From: Candidatus Binatia bacterium
Lineage (GTDB): Bacteria > Desulfobacterota > Binatia > Bin18
Assembly (NCBI GenBank): GCA_022826945.1
Contig: JAJDTY010000075.1
Coordinates: forward strand, 1 to 64,000
Reading direction: 5' to 3'
Length of the DNA: 64,000 nt
The notes below the pieces were generated by a model that worked only from the letters and a program-made list of their open reading frames with translations, ran no database searches and was not told the origin of the DNA. Made by a program: the position numbers and the translations under genes. Positions 32,563 through 39,891 of the stretch are shown in pieces. Each line of letters starts with the position of its first letter. Position 1 is the stretch's first letter.

Positions 32563-33702
32563 ATGCTGCACGGAAAAATCATTGATGCGGACGGACATAT
32601 CCTGGAACCTGTCGATCTGTGGCGGAACTACCTGGAGGCCAAGTTCAAAGATCGCGCCATTCGAATGGACACCGGAGATGATGGTGTCGAATACCTCGTG
32701 GTTGAAAATAAACCGCTGCCCATTACCCGTGGCATAGGCCCGACCGCGGCAGGCATCGGACAGCCTCTGCGGGCGATTTTTGAGCCGGGCCGTTTTGGCT
32801 ACCGTGATGGCCCGGCGGGAGCCTACGATGCGCAGGCGCGTTTGCAACGCATGAACGCGGATGGCATCGATATCTCGGTGCTCTTTCCCACCCTCGGCCT
32901 CATCTGGGAGCCCGGCATTACCGATGTCGAACTCTCGTCAGCCTACTGCCGCGCCTACAATAACTGGATTCTTGATTTTTGTTCCGCCGACCCGACTCGA
33001 CTCATCCCGGTTGCCCACATCGTTCTGCTGGATATTGACGCGGCAATTACAGAAGTGAAGCGGGTGGCAAAACTCGGGCATAAAGGCGTGTTCGTATGTG
33101 CCGCTCCGGCCAATAAGCGGGCCTTTTGGGACAGGACCTACGATCCACTGTGGGCGGTGTTGCAGGAGTCTGATTTGTCCATCGGTTTCCACACTGCGGT
33201 GCATGAAGACTTTCTCGGTCATCAGTGGATTGCCCAGGAAAACACCGACTTCATGGATACATCGTTTGTGTATTTTCAGTGCCTGCCGCTCGTGGCTGAC
33301 GTCCAGGCGGCTTTTGCCGCACTCTTTCAGGGCGCAGTCTTCGATCGGTTTCCCACCCTGAAAGTGAATCTCCTGGAGGTCGGCGCCGGCTGGATTCCGC
33401 ACGCCTTGGACCGCTGGGACTCCAAGTACCAAAAAATCGGCTATAAGACCGGCCTCAAGCATCTGCCGAGCGAATACTTTGCCCGGCAGTGCTGGATTTC
33501 GTTTGACCCGGATGAAACCACGATCCCTTATATGGCCGAGCGTTATGGCGCCGAGCGCTTTGTGTGGGCTTCGGACTTTCCGCACTGGGACGGCAGCCTT
33601 GACGCGCTGGGCGAGACAAAAGAGGCCATTGCATCGTTATCGCCAGAAGCCCAGCAGTGCATACTCGGGGACAATGTGGCCCGGCTGTATAATCTGACGT
33701 GA
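32563..33702 (+). CDS. Amidohydrolase family 2 protein
   Basis: A 379-residue family 2 amidohydrolase of the same subfamily as those at 16856 and 56222. IIDADGHILEPVDLW (D10, H12) begins the protein, PTLGLIWE and AYNNWILDFC follow, and FVWASDFPHWDG near the C-terminus has the Asp. The ATG at 32563 has a GGAGGGA five bases away; the open frame starts 78 bases earlier but that part is AT-rich and lacks family similarity. It is convergent with an LLM gene 50 bases downstream, and divergent from the tup operon. Confidence 0.87.
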   Translation: MLHGKIIDADGHILEPVDLWRNYLEAKFKDRAIRMDTGDDGVEYLVVENKPLPITRGIGPTAAGIGQPLRAIFEPGRFGYRDGPAGAYDAQARLQRMNADGIDISVLFPTLGLIWEPGITDVELSSAYCRAYNNWILDFCSADPTRLIPVAHIVLLDIDAAITEVKRVAKLGHKGVFVCAAPANKRAFWDRTYDPLWAVLQESDLSIGFHTAVHEDFLGHQWIAQENTDFMDTSFVYFQCLPLVADVQAAFAALFQGAVFDRFPTLKVNLLEVGAGWIPHALDRWDSKYQKIGYKTGLKHLPSEYFARQCWISFDPDETTIPYMAERYGAERFVWASDFPHWDGSLDALGETKEAIASLSPEAQQCILGDNVARLYNLT

Positions 33703-33752
33703 GTCCCGGAGGGCGGGTTGGTAGCGCGTGACCCGTTCTCCATATCCTCTGA

Positions 33753-34793
33753 CTATTGAAATTCGGGCATGACCTTGGTCGCAAACAGTTCCATAGACTT
33801 CATGACCTTCTCGTGCTCCATGCCGCCAAAGTGCATGAACAACAGCACGTGGGACACTTTGCATTCGTCTCGGAGCCAGCGGATTCTGGCACGGACCGTT
33901 TCGGGGTCGCCAAACCAGACCAAATCCTCGTCAATCACTTTGTCGTAGCTCAACGAGCGAATATATTTGGCCCACGGCTCGAAGAACTGATACGTCTCCG
34001 GCCAGCTCTCTCCCTCGGGCAGGGTAAACATCATGGCAAAGTCGTCCAGAAACCACTGCATGCCCTGGCGGGCCTCTTCCTGGGCCTTTTTGGTCGTATC
34101 GCTCACATAGACAAAGGGGTGACCGACCCGCGGCAGGTCGGTCCGACCGGTCTTTTTCATGGCAGTGTCAAGCCGCCCAAACAGTTGCTTGAGGTCGGCC
34201 AGAGGGGTGAGTGAGGCCCCCAGAATAGGCGTAATCCCCCGCCGCAGGGCTTTTTCCATGGTCGAGGGACTCAGGCAGGGCTGCCACAGAGGCGGGTGCG
34301 GTTCCTGGAGCGGTTTGGGCATCACGGTCACTTCCGGGATGCTGAAAAACTGGCCCTCATACGAAAAGGGCTCGCCGGTCCAGGCTTTGAGAATAATATC
34401 CAGACTCTCGTTAAACCGCTCCTCGGCCTCCCCCCAGGGGACGCCATAACCATCGAACTCGCCCTTGAACAAGCCTCGTCCCACACCAAAATCCAGCCGC
34501 CCGTCGGACAGCAGGTCGACCGTGGCGTAATCCTGAGCGACCTCAATCGGGTTGTGCCACGGCAGGACGCTGACCGCCGTGCCCAGACGAATACGTTTGG
34601 TCCGCGCCGCGATATTACCCAGCAGCACGTGTGGAGAAGGTTTGCCGTGATGATAAAAGGCGTGCTCAGCCAAAAAGACGGTACTATAGCCGAGCCGGTC
34701 GCCCCATTCGATCTGCTCCAGACCCTCGTCGTATATCTGTTTCATGGAAGAGCCGTCTGGCGTTTGGTTGATGATAAAAAACGAGAAATCCAT
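33753..34793 (-). CDS. LLM-class flavin-dependent monooxygenase
   Basis: A 346-residue luciferase-like monooxygenase of the bacterial luciferase alpha-like branch. The N-terminal MDFSFFIINQT strand, YSTVFLAEHAFYHHG, RLGTAVSVLPWHNPIEVAQDYATVDLLSDGRLDFGVGRG (in parts) and EPHPPLWQPCLSPST are typical FMN-dependent enzyme features. It needs reduced flavin from elsewhere. The ATG at 34793 follows GGAGAGGAAGAG. The NicX-like gene upstream ends 52 bases before it, so these two may be cotranscribed. Confidence 0.85.
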   Translation of the reverse strand: MDFSFFIINQTPDGSSMKQIYDEGLEQIEWGDRLGYSTVFLAEHAFYHHGKPSPHVLLGNIAARTKRIRLGTAVSVLPWHNPIEVAQDYATVDLLSDGRLDFGVGRGLFKGEFDGYGVPWGEAEERFNESLDIILKAWTGEPFSYEGQFFSIPEVTVMPKPLQEPHPPLWQPCLSPSTMEKALRRGITPILGASLTPLADLKQLFGRLDTAMKKTGRTDLPRVGHPFVYVSDTTKKAQEEARQGMQWFLDDFAMMFTLPEGESWPETYQFFEPWAKYIRSLSYDKVIDEDLVWFGDPETVRARIRWLRDECKVSHVLLFMHFGGMEHEKVMKSMELFATKVMPEFQ

Positions 34794-34845
34794 GCTCTTC
34801 CTCTCCTGTCGGGCGCGCCGCCACCGCTCCGCCTGTCGGTACGGC

Positions 34846-35901
34846 TCAGGCGCTCGGTTTCAGCGAGGGCTCGACAATAGCACCGTTTTCCACTACCGGT
34901 TGCCCGTCAAGGAAAACGCTACAGTTTCGCATTGGGATATCGAAATGACACAACGTGTGCCGGCCCGCCGCCGGGTTCGGCCCCGTGGACAAGAGGAAGT
35001 TGCCCGCAAACGCGCGTCCGTCAACGCCGATCGCTTCATCCTTGCCGTACAGACTGAGGGCGTGCCACAACGCCTTCTCGTGCATCCCCCAGCCTACGTG
35101 AGAAATGCCGCGGGCGGCCCGGTCCTCCCAGCGGTCCAGATAATCCCGGATCAGCGCCGCATCGACGCCATCGCCTTCCACCCCGGCCACAAACCCGTCG
35201 GTGAAGTACAGATGGACCGGACTTTCGACGTATTTATAAAAAGGGAAGACAATATCGCCGGGGGCCAGAACCGCCAGCCCGTTCACATCCGATGAGGCCG
35301 GAAAGGCGGCGATCAGCCCCTGACCCCAGTTGGCCCAACTGCCCGGCTCGGCGCAAAATCCACGAGAGCCCGTCACCAGACTACCCGCCAGGTCCACGCG
35401 CAGGTCCGTGCCCGCCGGCGAGGTCACCGTCATTGTTTTTGCGGCCTTGGCGCGTGCGACCGCACGGTCGATGCGCTGCGTCCGTTCCGCGGTTGGCAGC
35501 AGACGGGCAAGCGCGTCCGCGGGTTCTCTGATGTAGAGCATACGCGGGCCATGCTTGAGGATCTCGCCACGCTCCTCGGAGTGGATCAGCCCTTCGACCG
35601 AGAGGTCGACAATGAAGTCAACCTGCTTCAGCATCTCAACCACCTCGGGAAATCCTTGCAGGAGCGTGGAGCAGGCATTGCCCCGGTTCACCGCGGTATC
35701 GTTTTGCTGCGTCGGGTCAATAGGCAGCATGAGCTGAAACGGCCGCGCCCCGCAGGCGCTCAGACTCGTCAAACTCGCCGCCAGATACTGCGCGGACGAG
35801 TCCGGTTCGGTCAGAATCGCCGCGGTCTGGCCGGACTGCACCTGGCACCAGGCAAACTGCTGGGCAAACAAGGCGGTCAACGTCGGGTTGGGTTGCAACA
35901 T
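34846..35901 (-). CDS. NicX-like (2,5-dihydroxypyridine dioxygenase/M29-like) protein
   Basis: A 351-residue protein related to NicX, the non-heme iron 2,5-dihydroxypyridine 5,6-dioxygenase, whose fold is shared with M29 (aminopeptidase T) peptidases. The three iron ligands of NicX (two His and an Asp) have matches in ISHVGWGM (H268) and CHFDIPM (H319, D321). GVDGRAFAGNFLLSTGPNP is also conserved. It is the most diverged of the two clear NicX relatives here; the other is at 41086. It may cleave a hydroxylated ring or act on a related substrate. A GAGGAGG precedes the ATG. A flavin monooxygenase follows on the same strand. Confidence 0.75.
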   Translation of the reverse strand: MLQPNPTLTALFAQQFAWCQVQSGQTAAILTEPDSSAQYLAASLTSLSACGARPFQLMLPIDPTQQNDTAVNRGNACSTLLQGFPEVVEMLKQVDFIVDLSVEGLIHSEERGEILKHGPRMLYIREPADALARLLPTAERTQRIDRAVARAKAAKTMTVTSPAGTDLRVDLAGSLVTGSRGFCAEPGSWANWGQGLIAAFPASSDVNGLAVLAPGDIVFPFYKYVESPVHLYFTDGFVAGVEGDGVDAALIRDYLDRWEDRAARGISHVGWGMHEKALWHALSLYGKDEAIGVDGRAFAGNFLLSTGPNPAAGRHTLCHFDIPMRNCSVFLDGQPVVENGAIVEPSLKPSA

Positions 35902-36107
35902 GTGGCCGGCCCTCCTCGGAGCAGCCTCTGAAAATGAGTAGGGATCGGAATGATATAGTAAACTACTGAGACGCTTATTTAAATAGAACTCATCTCATAA
36001 ATAGGAGAGTCGCTACTTTTACCCAGGATTGACGGCATACAGAGTGCCCGTTAGACATTGATGAGATAGCTTCTAGTATCTCTGACATCGTGTTGGGTTC
36101 TCAAATA

Positions 36108-36629
36108 TCAAGAAGGGTTGCGGGAAGGGACGCTAATACCTTTCTTTTCCAGAGACTGGATCAGTTTCTCATCAATATGTTCGATAATAATATAATTGGT
36201 ATTTAGGGATTTCCGTATTGCTTCCTTTACATATCCCAGATTGTAACGCTTGATCTCTCCTTCGCTCTTAATGGCCCTAGCCAATTCTGCAATCTTGGTA
36301 ACCGTCAACTCGACGAGGTCTATATGCCATTCATTGACTTCGGAATCGGGAGTCTCTGCTTGAACCTTGTCTCCCTGAATCCCACACATTTCAAGAACTG
36401 TTTCTGGAGCAATGGCCAGATCGAGATGTGCCAAGTTGTTCCTGCTCAATGCCAACGCAGCGACAACCCTTTCCATCTGCGCTTCAGGTTCTTCGAGGAC
36501 GAATACAGATAGCTTGTTCTCCTTTGTCTCCAGACATTTGGTAGTATCGGCCTGAGCATCATCCGCGCCAAGCCATGATGTCCTATCCCAGTATCTTTTT
36601 TGTCTCAACTTTCGGAAGATTGTCGTCAC
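36108..36629 (-). CDS. Unknown protein, third gene of an accessory cluster
   Basis: A 173-residue soluble protein without recognised domain. It starts MTTIFRKLRQKRYWDR, has an ALALSRNNLAHLDLAI segment in the middle and a predicted helical C-terminus (EAIRKSLNTNYIIIEHIDEKLIQSLEKKG). It begins five bases after the HEAT-repeat gene, so it is translated from the same message. Base composition is visibly more AT-rich than the neighbouring catabolic genes, which suggests recent gain. Confidence 0.6.
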   Translation of the reverse strand: MTTIFRKLRQKRYWDRTSWLGADDAQADTTKCLETKENKLSVFVLEEPEAQMERVVAALALSRNNLAHLDLAIAPETVLEMCGIQGDKVQAETPDSEVNEWHIDLVELTVTKIAELARAIKSEGEIKRYNLGYVKEAIRKSLNTNYIIIEHIDEKLIQSLEKKGISVPSRNPS

Positions 36630-36634
36630 GACGG

Positions 36635-37705
36635 TCAGTTCTCCAACGAGCGGATGAGGTCCTCCAGATCCTCTCGAAGCTCGGGCACCTTCTCTCTTTC
36701 GAGCGCATGCCTGAGTGGAGCGATAGCCGCATCTTCCTCCAGGTAGGCCAAACCCAACGCAGCGGCGTCACGCACCAGAGATGCTGTATGATAGAGTCCC
36801 GTTGATAGAAGATCGACAACAAGGTCGCGTATAGCGACCGCCTCCTGGCGCGAAGCCCACCGTAATATCTCAGCCAACACTTCCGAGCTTGCGTCTTTAT
36901 CTATCAACTTTACTCTCAAAGATCGCAATACCGAGGCTGGATCGTATGCACATAGCCGTTGGAGACCGCCGGAAAGCTGGCTTTCAATACCGACCTCGAA
37001 CTGCTCCTCGTGAGCAACCGAAAGCAGCCTTCCTAATTGCTCCTCTACCACCTGGCTTAATATGCTGTCGTAGACTACGCTTTTATTGACAGATGCAAAT
37101 CCGGCTGTGATGCCCTTAGTCTGTAATTCCCAGGCATCGGAAAACTCGATGATGGCGTCCTCAAATGAACCTGGAATCGCATATCTCAACCGTTGCCCTG
37201 CCTGTTCGGTGTCGTCACTCCCTGTGAGTCCAAGCATACGCGCCGATTCCACATCTCTTGTCCACTGCCAGACCCACTCGGCAGCGTCACTCCCCATGAG
37301 TCCAGGTACACACGCCGGGATCAGCTTTGCAGTTGGATTGTATGCACACAGCCGTTGGAGACCACTGGAAAACCAACTCTCAATACCAATCTCGAACCGC
37401 CCCGCCACCACTTGGCTTGGTCTATCATCATAGATTACGCTTTTATTGGCAGATGCAAATCCGGCTGCGACGTCCACGGCCTGTGATTCCTGAGCGTCGG
37501 AGAACTCGATGATGATGCTCTCGAATGGATCTCGAATCGCATGTCGCCTTGCTCGCTGCCATACCTGTTCGGTAGCGCCGCCCGGTATAAGATCGTACCC
37601 GGGCGTAGGTGCCGACGCCTGCGCCTGCTTTGCAAGCGCCTCGGATTCGTCAACCGCATACCACGGTGCAGTGGAATTCCACGCTAGGCCATCTATGCTA
37701 CTCAC
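36635..37705 (-). CDS. HEAT-repeat protein with internal duplication
   Basis: A 356-residue protein of unknown function. Residues about 38-124 and 158-256 are two copies of one unit: FESIIIEFSDAQESQAV... against FEDAIIEFSDAWELQTK..., AGFASANKSVIYDD against AGFASVNKSVVYDS, and SSGLQRLCAYNP against SGGLQRLCAYDP. Residues about 262-356 look like HEAT-type helical repeats (VRDAAALGLAYLEEDAAIAPLRHAL, PELREDLEDLIRSLE). HEAT proteins are binding scaffolds. It overlaps the gene before it by four bases and is followed by another after five, so this is one operon. No catalytic motif is visible. Confidence 0.65.
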   Translation of the reverse strand: MSSIDGLAWNSTAPWYAVDESEALAKQAQASAPTPGYDLIPGGATEQVWQRARRHAIRDPFESIIIEFSDAQESQAVDVAAGFASANKSVIYDDRPSQVVAGRFEIGIESWFSSGLQRLCAYNPTAKLIPACVPGLMGSDAAEWVWQWTRDVESARMLGLTGSDDTEQAGQRLRYAIPGSFEDAIIEFSDAWELQTKGITAGFASVNKSVVYDSILSQVVEEQLGRLLSVAHEEQFEVGIESQLSGGLQRLCAYDPASVLRSLRVKLIDKDASSEVLAEILRWASRQEAVAIRDLVVDLLSTGLYHTASLVRDAAALGLAYLEEDAAIAPLRHALEREKVPELREDLEDLIRSLEN

Positions 37706-38463
37706 GGAACATCTCCCTTAGTGGCAATTTCATTGCCGACATCAACAAGCTCATTGAATATTTCCAGCACAAGGTTTCCATCAAGCTCCCCAACGAATTC
37801 GGGAACTGTGTTGATATCAAGTTCCAGACGACAAAGATTTCTCGAATTCGGCAACTGGGTCACCTTCGGTGGGCGATGGCCGCTAGCAGGTATATCAATG
37901 ACGGTATCAAGAATCTGAACCGCAGACCAAGTCGATAAACGATTGATCTTCAATCCTTCGATACTACGACGTGAATCTCGTCTTCTATTAATTCTATATG
38001 TTAAATCCTGGGTGTTCTCCGGATCTATCTCGACTGCCGGAAGGAGATCTTTAAGCTTTCTGCATGCATCCGGTAGACCTTCGGCAGGAAGCAGCAACAC
38101 CCCGCCGTACGCAACTCTGTGAACAGGTGGACAACTAGGGAGCCACTTTAGCATTAAGTCCTGGAAGCGGCTCTCCAAATCAGCATAGGGACCCAGTACC
38201 GGCAATTCATAAGGGAGATTTTTAGGGTCAGGGAAAAATCTCCAATCGAATCGATTGCTTCTCGCTTCGACACGGAGCCGCCCGTTCAGAAATGGGCCTT
38301 CTTCCATAACCAACTGCTGTTGTTGCTGGATACGTAGTTCGTCTGGCGCGTTCCCGACTAGGGACTCCCAGAAGCGTGTCTCTGTCAGGTTGATCGCATC
38401 AACCAAGAACACGGAGAGCCTCAGGCTCTCTACTTGCCATTCGTCTCGGCTGGATTCGGCCAT
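37702..38463 (-). CDS. Unknown protein, first intact gene of an accessory cluster
   Basis: A 253-residue soluble protein, not recognised. It begins MAESSRDEWQVESLRLSVFLVDAINL, has a beta-rich FLNGRLRVEARSNRFDWRFFPDP stretch, a PVHRVAYGGVLLLPAEGLPDACRKL segment and an acidic C-terminus (ELDGNLVLEIFNELVDVGNEI). Its stop overlaps the start of the HEAT-repeat gene by four bases (ATGA arrangement), which points to coupled translation. A SDR-like or nuclease motif was looked for and not found. Confidence 0.6.
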   Translation of the reverse strand: MAESSRDEWQVESLRLSVFLVDAINLTETRFWESLVGNAPDELRIQQQQQLVMEEGPFLNGRLRVEARSNRFDWRFFPDPKNLPYELPVLGPYADLESRFQDLMLKWLPSCPPVHRVAYGGVLLLPAEGLPDACRKLKDLLPAVEIDPENTQDLTYRINRRRDSRRSIEGLKINRLSTWSAVQILDTVIDIPASGHRPPKVTQLPNSRNLCRLELDINTVPEFVGELDGNLVLEIFNELVDVGNEIATKGDVP

Positions 38464-38552
38464 AATCCGCTACCTTCTGTCAAAACCATCGACATCCCTT
38501 ATATTATACTCCCTTAGCTTTAATCTATGACTAACTGGCATGTGTTCGATCG

Positions 38553-39039
38553 TTATGTTCTATCTTCACATTTCCAGCCTTCTTCTATTGTCTTCCTAAA
38601 GAGAGCATCTAAATCGAACTCCGGGGCCGGCATGTCACGTTTGTGTAAAGAAGTCAAGTAGAGAGATGGATCTTGAGAATTACCACGATTCGGAGACTTC
38701 ATAGACACTCTTTGACATCCTGGGCAGACCATCAAACCGGATATATTTGATAATAAAAAATCTTCAGAAATGATACTAAGCCCTAGTGTGCTGGAACTGA
38801 AGTACGGCTCATTAGAGAATAGCCCTCAGCGTTGGCTGTCAGGAGGGCTTTCTGCTGGGCCGTGGCGAAACCCTTCACAGGGCCGCAGTCCGCCACCGAT
38901 ATCCTTGCGGCGGTCAACCGGTGCTGTCATCGGGTCGAGTACCACTTATGCTACGAACTTCAATTCCAGCACACTAGGCGTAAAGCTCAAGACACGATGA
39001 TTCATCTCCTAAGACTTTGAATTTGTCCAAGAAGTTCAC
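38553..39039 (-). pseudogene. Possible small gene split by a MITE-like element
   Basis: On the minus strand, a GTG at 39039 opens a frame (NFLDKFKVLGDESSCLELYA) that stops at the first bases of the inverted-repeat element ending at 38978. Past the element another frame is open from about 38781 (LSIISEDFLLSNISGLMVCPGCQ) and runs on through LTSLHKRDMPAPEFDLDALF to a stop at 38553. Together they would make roughly 95 residues with one CPGC motif, possibly a zinc knuckle. The two halves are not exactly in frame with each other, so the original gene is a guess. It would be the first gene of the cluster at 36108-38463, 89 bases upstream of it. Confidence 0.35.
38782..38978. mobile_element. MITE-like element with 25-bp terminal inverted repeats
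   Basis: A 197-bp segment bounded by 25-bp inverted repeats (38782-38806 and 38954-38978) that match at 23 positions; the outer 15 are perfect. It has no transposase gene. I see no exact target-site duplication at its edges. Size and structure suggest a non-autonomous element mobilised by a transposase elsewhere, or the two ends of a decayed insertion sequence. It separates the two halves of a possible small gene. Confidence 0.7.
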
Positions 39040-39097
39040 CGTAGAATTCCCAAACTAATCCTGAATCGGAGACCTACATGCCTCCCAACTCTTTCTA

Positions 39098-39562
39098 CTA
39101 TGCGGCCGGTCGCGACACTCCGGCCATCGCACTTTTGACGGTCGTCTTGAGCGGATATTGAGAATAGTCCGCCTTCAGCTCAAGGGTATGGCCGTTCGGG
39201 TCGGTGACGTAGACCGAGGTGCCATAGCCGGTTGCGCCGTACAGCTCGACGGGTCCGAAGGTGATCGGCACGGCGTTGTCCTTCAGATACTGGACAATGG
39301 CGTCAAACTCGCCGTGCATGTGCAGGCAGACATGATCGACCCCACGCTGGTCTTTTTCCGCCAGCGTGCTCCCTTCCGGCAGGACCCGCAGGTCGATCAG
39401 ATTACGACCACACCGGACCTGATACAGCCCCATGTCCTCGATGACCCGCTCGACGCTCAGACCCAGGACCGTCGTATAGAAGTGCAAAGTTTTTTCGACA
39501 TCCGTGACTTGCAGCACGACATGATCGATACCGTGAAATTGAATCGGGCACTCGGATTTCAT
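39098..39562 (-). CDS. VOC/glyoxalase-fold protein, possible ring-cleavage enzyme
   Basis: A 154-residue vicinal-oxygen-chelate protein with two beta-alpha-beta-beta-beta modules. Likely metal ligands are H14 (GIDHVVLQVTD), H77 (GVDHVCLHM) and E128 (DPNGHTLELK), the pattern of glyoxalases and one-domain extradiol-type dioxygenases. It is the last gene of the operon starting at 43331, which encodes two Rieske oxygenases, so a role on a ring-derived product is likely. Its start overlaps the previous gene by four bases. A 20-residue tail after the last strand (SQYPLKTTVKSAMAGVSRP) is extra. Confidence 0.82.
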   Translation of the reverse strand: MKSECPIQFHGIDHVVLQVTDVEKTLHFYTTVLGLSVERVIEDMGLYQVRCGRNLIDLRVLPEGSTLAEKDQRGVDHVCLHMHGEFDAIVQYLKDNAVPITFGPVELYGATGYGTSVYVTDPNGHTLELKADYSQYPLKTTVKSAMAGVSRPAA

Positions 39563-39888
39563 ACATCCTCCACTGGCGCAAAGCGTTTGACATCAAAGCC
39601 ATTGATCACGGCTGGGTTTTGAAACATCTCCACGGCGTTGGCTACTTCCATTAAGGACAGACTCAGATGGAACAGCCGCTCCGCTTCGGGCGGCAGGGTG
39701 TCGAGCGGAAAGGCGTTCAGATATGCCGTAGCGGCTTCCACACGCGTGGACATACAGTCATAGAAGGCCTGGATGTCCTCCATGCTGCTGGCTAGGCGCT
39801 TGCTGGTCCGCTCGCGTTCCGTGGCGAGCGCCCAGTCGAGAAAAGGCTCAAGATCGGCAAACTCGGCGGGCAGTTTCTGTGCGCTCAC
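39559..39888 (-). CDS. Small helical protein in a Rieske oxygenase operon
   Basis: A 109-residue predicted all-helical protein (DLEPFLDWALATERERTSKR, SMEDIQAFYDCMSTRVEAA, RLFHLSLSLMEVANAVEMFQ). I do not recognise the family. It lies three bases after the Rieske gene and overlaps the VOC gene by four, so it is made with them in equal measure. It is too short and the wrong fold for a beta subunit, ferredoxin or reductase. It could be an assembly factor or accessory subunit of the oxygenase. Confidence 0.6.
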   Translation of the reverse strand: MSAQKLPAEFADLEPFLDWALATERERTSKRLASSMEDIQAFYDCMSTRVEAATAYLNAFPLDTLPPEAERLFHLSLSLMEVANAVEMFQNPAVINGFDVKRFAPVEDV

Positions 39889-39891
39889 GGT

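Noticed and set aside
38960-38975. Similarity of the element end to a polylinker phrase (AGTGTGCTGGAATT), suggesting vector contamination.
   Set aside because: The same phrase occurs in inverted orientation at the other end of the element and the flanks are not vector-like, so it is part of the terminal repeat.
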